From Paenibacillus_T sp033239625 (lineage in GTDB: Bacteria; Bacillota; Bacilli; Paenibacillales; Paenibacillaceae), in assembly GCF_033239625.1 (NCBI RefSeq), contig NZ_BTCK01000008.1, positions 62,001 to 126,000 of the forward strand: a DNA stretch of 64,000 nucleotides, in the 5' to 3' direction. This document shows, in pieces, positions 51,270 to 58,814 of the stretch. A model generated the notes under the pieces. That model ran no database searches. It was not told the DNA's origin and was given only the letters and a program-made list of their open reading frames with translations. The translations under genes were made by a program, and so were the position numbers. The first letter of the stretch is position 1; every line of letters begins with the position of its first letter.

Positions 51270-51520
51270 TTAGGTTCTGCGTGCTAAGAGCCGCGTGACC
51301 CTTTGGGTCACAACTTTTGTTCGAGCGGAACTAAAGCGGAACTTCGGCGCATATTAGGTTTGGCGTGCTAGGAGTCGCGTGACCCTTTGGGTCACAACTT
51401 TTGTTCGCGTGGGACTAGGTGGTACTTCGATGTGTGTTAGATTTTGCATGCAAGGAGCCGCTCTGAGCCATTGAATCACAGCTTTTGTTCGGACATAAGT
51501 TACCGCGTTCTTAGAGATGC
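51270..51520. repeat. Three tandem 83-84-bp repeats with an internal hairpin
   Basis: Units begin TTAG(G/A)TT at 51270, 51354 and 51437. The first two share the 20-mer-scale core GTGACCCTTTGGGTCACAAC and then TTTTGTTCG; the third has decayed to a mismatched GAGCCATTGAATCAC. GTGACCC-TTT-GGGTCAC is a perfect seven-base hairpin followed by TTTTGTT, so each unit looks like a small terminator-like element. No frame runs through all three units. Confidence 0.8.
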
Positions 51521-51825
51521 GCCCCTGTATGGTCTTCCTGATATAAGGAATCCATCTATCGCTATTCGTGTTTGGTTCACCTGATTTACTTTTAACGAAC
51601 CAGAGAAACTTTATTTGCTGCGAATTTACTGATTCCGCTCCAAAATGCTGCCAATTGCGCCTCTTAGGTTCGTTAGCCTCAGAAATTGAGCAGTACTCCG
51701 TGAATAGTGATTCGTCAGTTCGTTACACTACGGTTAGCACTACGCATTACGCCACACTACGCCTTGTCGCAGCCGAACCAACAGTTACGAGAACCGTCAA
51801 CCGTTTGGCGGCGGTATCAGTACAA
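51521..51825. other. Intergenic stretch without recognised features
   Basis: About 300 bp between the tandem repeats and the glnA terminator. I see no supported gene, hairpin or promoter here. Confidence 0.5.
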
Positions 51826-51854
51826 CAAAAAAGCGGACCCGATCGGGTCCGCTT
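51826..51854 (-). terminator. Terminator of glnA
   Basis: AAGCGGACCCGATCGGGTCC continues as a perfect 24-bp palindrome (51831-51854), followed on the minus strand by TTTTTT. Confidence 0.95.
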
Positions 51855-51879
51855 GGATAAACATATGATTGCGTTGAGA

Positions 51880-53304
51880 TTAGCAGTCGAAGTAGAGGCC
51901 GTACTCGTGTGGATGGATACGGATTGCTACTGCTTTAGCTTCGTTGCGTTTAACCGCTACGTAGTTGTCGATGAATTCTTTCGTGAAGACATTGCCTTCT
52001 GTCAAGAACTCATAGTCAGCTTCCAGAGCGTTGAGCGCTTCGTCCAGCGTGCCTGGAACGCTGCGGATTTCGCGTTTCTCTTCGTCCGCCAGCTCATAGA
52101 TGTTTTTGTCGAATGGACCATAGCCCAATGCGACTGGATCGATTTTGCGTTTGATGCCGTCTACACCTGCGAGCAGCATTGCTGCGAATGCGAGGTATGG
52201 GTTAGCCGTGGAGTCCGGCGTACGGAACTCGATGCGGCAGCCTTTAGGCGTAACAGCAGCGATTGGAATACGAACTGCTGCGGAACGGTTACCTTTGGAG
52301 AATACAAGGTTAACTGGTGCTTCGTAGCCTGGAACCAGACGTTTGAACGAGTTCGTCGAAGGGTTCGTCAGGGCGATCAGCGCTGGTGCATGGTACAGAA
52401 TGCCGCCCATGAAGTTCATAGCGATAGGGCTCAGGTTTGCATAAGCGCCTTTCTCGTAGAACAACGGGGAGTCGCCGTTGAAGATCGACATATGAACGTG
52501 CATGCCGCTGCCGTTGTCGCCGAAGAGTGGTTTCGGCATGAACGTTGCTACTTTGCCGTATTGGCGAGCTACGTTGTGAACGATATATTTGTATTTCATC
52601 AGGTTGTCAGCTGTTTTCGTCAGCGTGTCGAAGCGGAAGTTGATTTCTGCTTGACCAGCCGTTGCTACTTCGTGGTGGTGACGTTCTACGCGAAGGCCCG
52701 TTTCTTGCATAACGCGAACCATTTCGCTGCGGATGTCTTGTTGGGAGTCAACCGGCTGTACTGGTACATAGCCGCCTTTAACGCCGACTTTGAAGCCCAG
52801 GTTGCCGCCTTCTTCTTTACGGCCCGTGTTCCAAGCTGCTTCTTCCGAATCAACTTCGAAGTACGATTTGTTCATGCCGCTTTCGTAGCGAACATCGTCG
52901 AAGATGAAGAACTCGGATTCAGGAGCGAAGAATGCCGTCGTGCCGATTCCTGTCGTTTGAAGGTACTCTTCTGCTTTTTGAGCGATCGAACGTGGGTCGC
53001 GGTCGTAACGGTCGCCTTCTGGCGTGTGGATGTTGCTCATTACGATCAGCGTTGCGTGATCAGTGAAAGGATCGATGAAAGTCGTTTCTGGATCTGGCAT
53101 CATAACCATGTCGGAATTCTCGATACCACGGAAACCAACGATCGACGAACCGTCGAATGCTACACCATTTACAAAAGTATCAGCGTCTACCTCTGTCGAA
53201 GGCAGCGTGATGTGGTGCGCACGGCCTGCGAGATCAACGAAGCGGAAGTCGACGAACTGGATGTTGTTTTCTTTAATCGTGTTCAATACGTTTTGAACTG
53301 ACAT
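51880..53304 (-). CDS. glnA: Glutamine synthetase type I (GSI-beta-like)
   Basis: 474 residues. Motifs: FDGSSI (about 50-55), metal-site glutamate in APESEFFIFD, FGDNGSGMHVHMS, KRLVPGYEAPV and the Glu-flap/ATP region GNRSAAVRIP. At 474 residues it is about 30 longer than Bacillus GlnA (GSI-alpha). It has the GSI-beta-type tail with Tyr403 in FDKNIYEL, the place of the adenylylated tyrosine in E. coli (KNLYDLP). It makes glutamine from glutamate, ammonia and ATP. No glnR gene is next to it. The promoter carries a GlnR/TnrA-type box, so nitrogen control is likely. GGGAGG precedes ATG 53304. Confidence 0.95.
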   Translation of the reverse strand: MSVQNVLNTIKENNIQFVDFRFVDLAGRAHHITLPSTEVDADTFVNGVAFDGSSIVGFRGIENSDMVMMPDPETTFIDPFTDHATLIVMSNIHTPEGDRYDRDPRSIAQKAEEYLQTTGIGTTAFFAPESEFFIFDDVRYESGMNKSYFEVDSEEAAWNTGRKEEGGNLGFKVGVKGGYVPVQPVDSQQDIRSEMVRVMQETGLRVERHHHEVATAGQAEINFRFDTLTKTADNLMKYKYIVHNVARQYGKVATFMPKPLFGDNGSGMHVHMSIFNGDSPLFYEKGAYANLSPIAMNFMGGILYHAPALIALTNPSTNSFKRLVPGYEAPVNLVFSKGNRSAAVRIPIAAVTPKGCRIEFRTPDSTANPYLAFAAMLLAGVDGIKRKIDPVALGYGPFDKNIYELADEEKREIRSVPGTLDEALNALEADYEFLTEGNVFTKEFIDNYVAVKRNEAKAVAIRIHPHEYGLYFDC

Positions 53305-53382
53305 GTTAAAATCCTCCCATTTCCGAACATTAAAGTTGGTCTAATCTGTAATCGTTCAAGTTTTCTTGAGTTCCATGTGGCT

Positions 53383-53412
53383 ATTATAAAACCGTCAGAT
53401 TTACATGGTCAA
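53383..53412 (-). promoter_or_regulatory. Sigma-A promoter of glnA
   Basis: TTGACC (53412-53407) and TATAAT (53388-53383) are 18 bases apart on the minus strand. The start near 53376 gives a leader of about 70 bases. Confidence 0.8.
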
Positions 53413-53440
53413 TAGTTATGTCAGGTATTTTTTGCACTTA

Positions 53441-53457
53441 TGTTAGGTTTGCTCACA
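53441..53457. promoter_or_regulatory. GlnR/TnrA-type operator upstream of glnA
   Basis: TGTTAGGTTTGCTCACA fits the consensus TGTNA-N7-TNACA at every fixed position. It lies about 70 bp upstream of the predicted start. A poorer match begins at 53419 (TGTCA). GlnR and TnrA of Bacilli bind such sites in nitrogen control. Confidence 0.65.
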
Positions 53458-53500
53458 AGTTTTTGCGAAAGTTCACACGTCTGCCACGATTCTTGCTTAA

Positions 53501-53542
53501 CAAAAAACCGCGAAGCCCTTGTCTATAAAGGGTTTCGCGGTT
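53501..53542 (-). terminator. Terminator of aroF
   Basis: AACCGCGAAaCCCTT pairs with AAGGGcTTCGCGGTT (53506-53542), followed by TTTTTTG on the minus strand. Confidence 0.92.
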
Positions 53543-53564
53543 CGAGGCGCATGCGCCTTGGGTA

Positions 53565-54626
53565 TTATTTGGTCCACGTAGCAAATGCTTCTGCAGGCTC
53601 TTTCGTCGTATCGAAACGCTTGCCAACGATCGGCGCGAGCTTCTCAAGATCCTTAAGCAAGTTTGCGAATTGATCCGGGAAGAGCGATTGCACGCCGTCG
53701 CCTGTCATCGAATTGTCCGGATCGGTATGCATTTCGATAATCAAACCGTTCGCACCGGCTGCAACCGACGCCTTCGACATTGGCTCGACCAGCTCTCTGC
53801 GGCCGGTACCATGACTTGGGTCGGAGATGACCGGAAGATGGCTGAGCGACTGCAATACTGGAATAGCTGACAAGTCTAACGTATTGCGTGTGTATGTCTC
53901 GAACGTTCGGATTCCACGCTCGCAAAGCATGACGTTCGGATTGCCGCCAGCCAGAATGTACTCTGCCGCATTCAAGAATTCATCGTACGTTGCACTGAAT
54001 CCGCGTTTCAGCAAGACAGGCTTGTTGGTCGTTCCGAGCTTGCGAAGCAGGTCGAAGTTCTGCATGTTGCGTGTGCCTACTTGAAGAATGTCGGCGTATT
54101 CTGCGCACACATCTACGTACTCCGGCGTCATTACCTCCGTAATCGTAAGCAGGCCGTGTTTCTTGCCTGCCTCCGCCATCATGATGAGCCCTTCTACGCC
54201 GACACCTTGGAAGCTGTAAGGTCCCGTACGAGGCTTGAAGGCGCCGCCGCGAAGCACTTGGCCGCCAGCGTTCTTCACCAGACGAGCGATCTCATCGATC
54301 TGCTCAGGCGATTCAACCGCGCAAGGACCGCCCATAATAACGAGATTGTCGCCGCCGATCTTCACGCCTTTAATATCAATGACCGTATCCTCGGGATGGA
54401 ACTCCCGGCTTGCGAGCTTGTAGGATTTCGAAATTTTAATGACGTTGTCCACATCTTTCATCTGACGAAGATGCTCGGCAAGCGTAGGTTCCGCTTTGCC
54501 AATAATGCCGATGACCGTACGGTCCGTTCCGCGCGATACATGCGCTTGCACGCCTGCTTTCTCAATAATTTGAACCAGCTCCTGTATTCTTTGCTCGGTA
54601 ATGTTCGATTTCGTAATGACGATCAT
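53565..54626 (-). CDS. aroF: 3-deoxy-7-phosphoheptulonate (DAHP) synthase
   Basis: 353 residues. An N-terminal ferredoxin-like regulatory domain (1-70, MIVITKSNITEQRIQELVQ) precedes the barrel with VIMGGPCAVES, LRGGAFKPRTGPYSFQG, VLLKRGF and PVISDPSHGTGRR, which hold the PEP, erythrose-4-phosphate and metal ligands of type I-beta DAHP synthase. It starts the shikimate pathway to aromatic amino acids. The start ATG 54626 is eight bases after AGGGAG; upstream in-frame codons are leader. The leader is about 178 bases and begins with a 16-bp tandem repeat, so control there is possible. Confidence 0.95.
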   Translation of the reverse strand: MIVITKSNITEQRIQELVQIIEKAGVQAHVSRGTDRTVIGIIGKAEPTLAEHLRQMKDVDNVIKISKSYKLASREFHPEDTVIDIKGVKIGGDNLVIMGGPCAVESPEQIDEIARLVKNAGGQVLRGGAFKPRTGPYSFQGVGVEGLIMMAEAGKKHGLLTITEVMTPEYVDVCAEYADILQVGTRNMQNFDLLRKLGTTNKPVLLKRGFSATYDEFLNAAEYILAGGNPNVMLCERGIRTFETYTRNTLDLSAIPVLQSLSHLPVISDPSHGTGRRELVEPMSKASVAAGANGLIIEMHTDPDNSMTGDGVQSLFPDQFANLLKDLEKLAPIVGKRFDTTKEPAEAFATWTK

Positions 54627-54752
54627 GTTCATCTCTCCCTTATCATTATTCAGCAGCTTCACATCGACTAACAGCTTGATAGGCAGCCGTAGCTGCAACG
54701 GAAGCAACCGCTATTCGTTATTTTGTTGGATAACCTTTTTCACACTGCAACG

Positions 54753-54797
54753 CTTTTATGCTTTGTGGCTTTTATGCTTTATGGCTTTTATGCTTTT
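54753..54797. repeat. 16-bp tandem repeat (2.8 copies) in the aroF leader
   Basis: Units CTTTTATGCTTTGTGG (54753-54768), CTTTTATGCTTTATGG (54769-54784) and a partial third (54785-54797). They begin just after the predicted transcription start of aroF (about 54804, minus strand), so they would lie at the 5' end of its mRNA as AAAGCATAAAAG repeats. Confidence 0.8.
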
Positions 54798-54810
54798 AAC
54801 CGCTAAAGTG

Positions 54811-54840
54811 AATATACAGCACATCGCCTCTTTCCGTCAA
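54811..54840 (-). promoter_or_regulatory. Sigma-A promoter of aroF
   Basis: TTGACG (54840-54835) and TATATT (54816-54811) are 18 bases apart on the minus strand. The rest of the gap 54627-54991 holds the leader, repeat and the terminator of the next gene. Confidence 0.65.
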
Positions 54841-54942
54841 CCCTCTCTGCGAAAAAATCCATCCGACATGTCCTTTGAACTAGATTCCAGCACTTCGAAC
54901 TGTACTTGTCGCTATGTCAAGGATACTGCCATCATTTCACAG

Positions 54943-54982
54943 CAAAAAGGCTGCAACCAAATGCGAACAATGGTTACAGCCT
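54943..54982 (-). terminator. Terminator of the ispH-DUF2062 operon
   Basis: AGGCTGtAACC pairs with GGTTgCAGCCT and is followed by TTTTGC on the minus strand. Confidence 0.88.
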
Positions 54983-54991
54983 CTCAGCTTA

Positions 54992-55561
54992 TTATTCGGT
55001 TACTGACTTAGAAGGCGGCGTCTCGTTTCCCCGCTTCGTCTTCCGTTTCTTACGTCTGCGTTCCGTGAAATAGGCGATGCCATACTTCACAGGGAAATAG
55101 AACAGAATACCGAGCAGAATGCCGTTGATCGATCCGCCGACGATCAGCTTCAAGTTGATCGTTATAAACTTATTCACGAAATGCGGCAAGAACGGAATAT
55201 GAACCCTCAGATGGTCGGGCAGAATCCAACTGCCGATCATCCCGCTGATGAACGCAATCGGGATGAAGATGATTTTGCCGACGACGAACCCGACCAGCGC
55301 TCCTGCCATGCTCGCGCGGAGCAAATAGACGATCGGAAACATCAAGAAGAAGGCAAGACCAAACGTCGGCAGCGTAATCATTTCGATCGCAATCCCGATC
55401 GAGAATCCGAGTGCGACAATGGACGGCCCGCCTGGCGCGCGCATCAGTTTAATAAAGTTATGGCGGATCCAGCGTTTCAAATGCAGCGGCTTGCGTGCGC
55501 GTTTGCCCTGGCCGGTCTCAACCGTTCCGGCCTTCTGCACACGACGATTCGCGGCACTCAT
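54992..55561 (-). CDS. DUF2062 membrane protein
   Basis: 189 residues. After a basic N-terminus (KRARKPLHLKRWIRHNFIKLMR) comes the DUF2062 domain: GGPSIVALGFSIGIAIEMITL, a hydrophobic segment (FGLAFFLMFPIVYLLRAS), a re-entrant-like stretch and two further helices (AGALVGFVVGKIIFIPIAFI, GGSINGILLGILFYFPV). The C-terminus is again strongly basic. Its ATG overlaps the ispH stop as TAATG, so it is translated with ispH. The family's function is unknown; some members are fused to glycosyltransferases. Confidence 0.88.
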   Translation of the reverse strand: MSAANRRVQKAGTVETGQGKRARKPLHLKRWIRHNFIKLMRAPGGPSIVALGFSIGIAIEMITLPTFGLAFFLMFPIVYLLRASMAGALVGFVVGKIIFIPIAFISGMIGSWILPDHLRVHIPFLPHFVNKFITINLKLIVGGSINGILLGILFYFPVKYGIAYFTERRRKKRKTKRGNETPPSKSVTE

Positions 55562-56517
55562 TAGGCACCTGCCGATTTAGTACGAATCGTTGGAAGCAAC
55601 TTATTCATGTTGATCGTACGGTGCTTCTCCCAAGTAGAAGGATCGTTTGAGTCGAATTGTTCAACGAACGCGATAACTTCCTTCGTAATCGGAGTAGGCG
55701 TAGAAGCGCCGGACGTGACTGCAACACGTTCCAGACCCTTCAGCCATTCGATATCGAGCTCGCCCAAATCCGCGATACGGAACGCTTTGACGCCTGCGAT
55801 TTCCTCGGACACTTGCGCCAGACGATTCGAGTTGTTGCTTCTCGGATCACCTACGACGATAACAAGCTGCGCTTGATGAGCCTGATCTGCGACAGCCTCT
55901 TGACGCACCTGTGTAGCCAGACAAATCTCGTTATGCACTTCAGCATGCGGGAACTTCTCCTGCAGCTTTGCTATAATCGCACGAATATCCCATTGCGACA
56001 TCGTTGTCTGGTTCGTAATGAGCAGACGCTCTTCATTCGTGAAGTTCAGCTTCTCAATGTCCGCTTCCTTCTCGATCAAATAAACATGCTCCGGCGCGAT
56101 GCCAATCGCACCCTCCGGCTCCGGATGGCCTTGCTTCCCGATATAAATAATTTCAAAACCTTCGGCTGTCTTCGTCCGAATCAAGTCATGCGTCTTCGTA
56201 ACATCCGGGCAGGTTGCGTCCACAACCGTCAGCCCTTTCTCGGCGGCGCGTTGTCTAACTTCAGGCGAAACGCCATGAGCGGTAAAAATAACGGTGCCTT
56301 TCTCGATCTGATCGAGAATTTCCAGACGGTTGGGACCGTCTAGCGTAATAACGCCCTCCTGCTTGAACGCTTCCGTGACATGTGCGTTATGAACTATCAT
56401 GCCTAATATGTGAATAGGTCTTGGAAGATCTTGATTCTTGGCGGTTTGCAACGCAAGCACCATTGCATCAACGACGCCATAGCAGTACCCGCGGGGTGAA
56501 ATTTTGACTACTTCCAT
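55561..56517 (-). CDS. ispH: 4-hydroxy-3-methylbut-2-enyl diphosphate reductase
   Basis: 318 residues. The three cysteines that hold the [4Fe-4S] cluster are Cys12 (RGYCYGV), Cys103 (DATCPDV) and Cys199 (NEICLAT). HILGMIVHNAHVT, FTAHGVSPEVR, QTTMSQWD and GDPRSNNSNRL are conserved substrate-site segments. It carries out the last step of the MEP pathway, giving IPP and DMAPP. The start ATG 56517 lies after AGGTG; an in-frame TTG two codons earlier is unlikely. It is followed directly by the DUF2062 gene and preceded by a kinase gene on the same strand. Confidence 0.97.
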   Translation of the reverse strand: MEVVKISPRGYCYGVVDAMVLALQTAKNQDLPRPIHILGMIVHNAHVTEAFKQEGVITLDGPNRLEILDQIEKGTVIFTAHGVSPEVRQRAAEKGLTVVDATCPDVTKTHDLIRTKTAEGFEIIYIGKQGHPEPEGAIGIAPEHVYLIEKEADIEKLNFTNEERLLITNQTTMSQWDIRAIIAKLQEKFPHAEVHNEICLATQVRQEAVADQAHQAQLVIVVGDPRSNNSNRLAQVSEEIAGVKAFRIADLGELDIEWLKGLERVAVTSGASTPTPITKEVIAFVEQFDSNDPSTWEKHRTINMNKLLPTIRTKSAGA

Positions 56518-56547
56518 ACTCAAGCACCTGCTTTCTGCCGAAACCCG

Positions 56548-58047
56548 CTAGTTTGGTCGGCGTTCCATTCCCTCCATTATAACCGAATCAGCGTGTCGAG
56601 AAAAGGCGACTGGCAGCCAGACCGTAAAGGTGGTTCCTTCCCCTTCGCGAGTCATCACTTCGACGAAGCCGTTGTGCTCATCGATAATCCATTTGGCGAT
56701 CGATAATCCGAGACCCGTGCCCGCTGTTTTGCCCCGCGAGACGTCTGCCCGATAGAACCGCTCGAATATCTTCGGCACCTCTTCTCGATTCATACCTATG
56801 CCTGTATCACGAATCATAATGCCGGCTCGATCATCATGAGAGACAGCACTTATTTCGACGGTACCGCTCGGTGTGTATTTGAATGCATTCTCGATAAAAA
56901 TAAACAGCAGTTGCCGCAAATAATCAGCGCTTCCGTATACTTGCACCCCTTCCAGCACGGAGAAATCGTTCACGATCCATTCCGCTCGCCGCGGCAAATG
57001 CTGCGCTCGCCGGCATACATCCTCCACGATCGGCAGCAGTTCAACGTCGGTCTTCTCCATCACGAAGCCTGCATCCGCGCGCGCGAGCGATAGCAGATCG
57101 TTCACAAGACGGCTCATCCGAGTCGCTTCTTCGGAAATATCGCGCATCGCTTCCCGCGACATTTCTTGGCGTGCAGCTTCCACTTCACTTAGCGCTGCCG
57201 AAGCGTGCTCACCGTCAAGGTTAGGACGCCACATCCGTTCCAGCAATTCAATGTTGCCGCGAATCGTCGTTAGCGGCGTCCGCAGCTCATGCGAAGCATC
57301 CGAAACGAATCGACGCTGCGAATGGTAGGCGTCGTCCAATTCGTTATACGCCGTCTCCAATCGCTCAAGCATCCCGTTAAGCGTATCGGTCAGATTGCCG
57401 ATCTCGTCGTTTGGCGTTTCTCTCGGGATACGGTAGCTTAGGTCAGAGCCCGTCTCGATTTTGCGCGATGCCTGGATGACGCTCTCGATCGGCCGCAATG
57501 CTTGACGTGCAAGGAACAATCCGGTTGTGAACGCTATGATTACGGCAGCGAGTGAAGCGATGATCAGTATGGTGCGCAAATCGTATAAGTAGTCCGCCTG
57601 ACTGCCTGTGAAAGCTCCGATCTGAACGACATACTGGATGTTATTTCTGTTGTCTAATAACGTTAGTTCACACAACATGAATGGATAACCATTCGCCTTC
57701 ACGCTGCGAAAAATCGGCTGCTTGGCATCCGTCTTCACAGGCAGCGGGAATTCCAACTGTGAAGCCATATTGTACGATTTATCGATAATATGCTTCTCGG
57801 TCATATTGACGAGCTGCAGGAAAAACTCGTTTTGAATCGTGGAGTTAGTCAGTTCGTTTAAGTAAATCCGACCATTAAACCCGCCGCTGCTTTCCGCGAT
57901 CAACTGCTTCGCGCCATCCTCCAGCCTGTTCTTAACCTCGCCGTACGAATTCATGTAGGTGAAAAAATAGATGGCACCGCCGAGCAGCATGAGCGTCACC
58001 GTCAGCAGCCCGGAGTACCATAATGTTAGCCTAAGCCGTATCGACAT
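56548..58047 (-). CDS. HAMP-containing sensor histidine kinase
   Basis: 499 residues. Membrane helices at about 10-32 and 158-182 frame an extracytoplasmic sensor of some 125 residues. HAMP at about 183-235, then the HisKA phosphoacceptor His253 (SDASHELRTPLTT). The ATPase domain has the N-box FIENAFKYTP, G1 DTGIGM and G2 GTGLGLSIAKWI. ATG 58047 lies four bases after the stop of the regulator gene, whose end supplies GAGGGGAAGG. With the regulator, it sits downstream of an HtrA protease gene; by analogy to CssRS of Bacillus it may sense misfolded secreted proteins. That link is inference. Confidence 0.93.
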   Translation of the reverse strand: MSIRLRLTLWYSGLLTVTLMLLGGAIYFFTYMNSYGEVKNRLEDGAKQLIAESSGGFNGRIYLNELTNSTIQNEFFLQLVNMTEKHIIDKSYNMASQLEFPLPVKTDAKQPIFRSVKANGYPFMLCELTLLDNRNNIQYVVQIGAFTGSQADYLYDLRTILIIASLAAVIIAFTTGLFLARQALRPIESVIQASRKIETGSDLSYRIPRETPNDEIGNLTDTLNGMLERLETAYNELDDAYHSQRRFVSDASHELRTPLTTIRGNIELLERMWRPNLDGEHASAALSEVEAARQEMSREAMRDISEEATRMSRLVNDLLSLARADAGFVMEKTDVELLPIVEDVCRRAQHLPRRAEWIVNDFSVLEGVQVYGSADYLRQLLFIFIENAFKYTPSGTVEISAVSHDDRAGIMIRDTGIGMNREEVPKIFERFYRADVSRGKTAGTGLGLSIAKWIIDEHNGFVEVMTREGEGTTFTVWLPVAFSRHADSVIMEGMERRPN

Positions 58048-58051
58048 GCTG

Positions 58052-58741
58052 TTAGCCGCCTTCCCCTCGGAGCACATAGCCCGTGCCGCGAACGGTCTGG
58101 ATGATCCGTTTATCCGTGCCTACCTCCGTCTTCTGACGAAGCATGGCGATGTATACTTCCAACACATTGGACTCGCCGCTGTAATCGTAACCCCAGATTT
58201 TGTCCATGATCGAATCCCTCGTCAACACACGTCGCGGGTTCTGCATGAACAGATGAAGCAGGTCGAATTCCTTCGCTGTAAGTTCGATCCGTCTCCCGCC
58301 CCGAATTGCCTCGCGCGAATCGAGATCAAGGGTCAGATCTTCAAACTGAAGACGGTTGTCCGACTCCTGCTTGTCCGGTTTGCGGCGCAGCAGCGCGCGA
58401 ACGCGAGCGAGCAGCTCCTCCAGCGCGAACGGCTTAATGAGGTAATCGTCCGCCCCAAGATCAAGCCCCTTCACTCGATCCTGAATATCGTCCTTCGCCG
58501 TCAGCATCATAACAGGTACATTGCTTCCCGCTTCGCGAACGCGTCGGCACACTTCCCAGCCGTCCATGATCGGCATCATGACGTCCAGAATGAGCAGATC
58601 AGGATCATCCTGCTGCAGCAGCTTAAGACCGCTCTGCCCGTCGTTCGCAATATGTACCTCATAGCCTTCGAACGCCAGACTGCGGCGAAGCAGCGACGTT
58701 ATTTTCTCATCGTCATCTACGACAAATATCCGTTGTCTCAT
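58052..58741 (-). CDS. OmpR-family response regulator
   Basis: 229 residues. Receiver domain with Asp9-Asp10 and phosphoacceptor Asp53 (LLILDVMMP), then switch residues MLTAK and IKPF. The winged helix (about 130-225) has RRIELTAKEFDLLHLF and NVLEVYIAMLRQKTE. It forms a two-gene unit with the kinase downstream. The gene follows the HtrA gene after a terminator. TTTTAA direct repeats in front of htrA (60616-60642) are a possible target site. Confidence 0.93.
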   Translation of the reverse strand: MRQRIFVVDDDEKITSLLRRSLAFEGYEVHIANDGQSGLKLLQQDDPDLLILDVMMPIMDGWEVCRRVREAGSNVPVMMLTAKDDIQDRVKGLDLGADDYLIKPFALEELLARVRALLRRKPDKQESDNRLQFEDLTLDLDSREAIRGGRRIELTAKEFDLLHLFMQNPRRVLTRDSIMDKIWGYDYSGESNVLEVYIAMLRQKTEVGTDKRIIQTVRGTGYVLRGEGG

Positions 58742-58763
58742 CTCATCCCGCTCCCGTTACAGA

Positions 58764-58798
58764 AGAAAAACGCAGGCGGTTATTCGCCGGCCTGCGTT
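58764..58798 (-). terminator. Terminator of the HtrA gene
   Basis: AACGCAGGC pairs with GCCTGCGTT around a CGGCGAATAACC-type loop, followed by TTTCTTC on the minus strand. Confidence 0.85.
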
Positions 58799-58814
58799 CT
58801 TCTAATATGATTGA

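Noticed and set aside
51568..53301. 577-codon open frame on the plus strand covering all of glnA
   Set aside because: It is exactly antisense to an intact glutamine synthetase with all family motifs. The translation is rich in Val, Arg, Cys and Phe without any domain, and there is no ribosome binding site. Codon bias of glnA explains the open frame.
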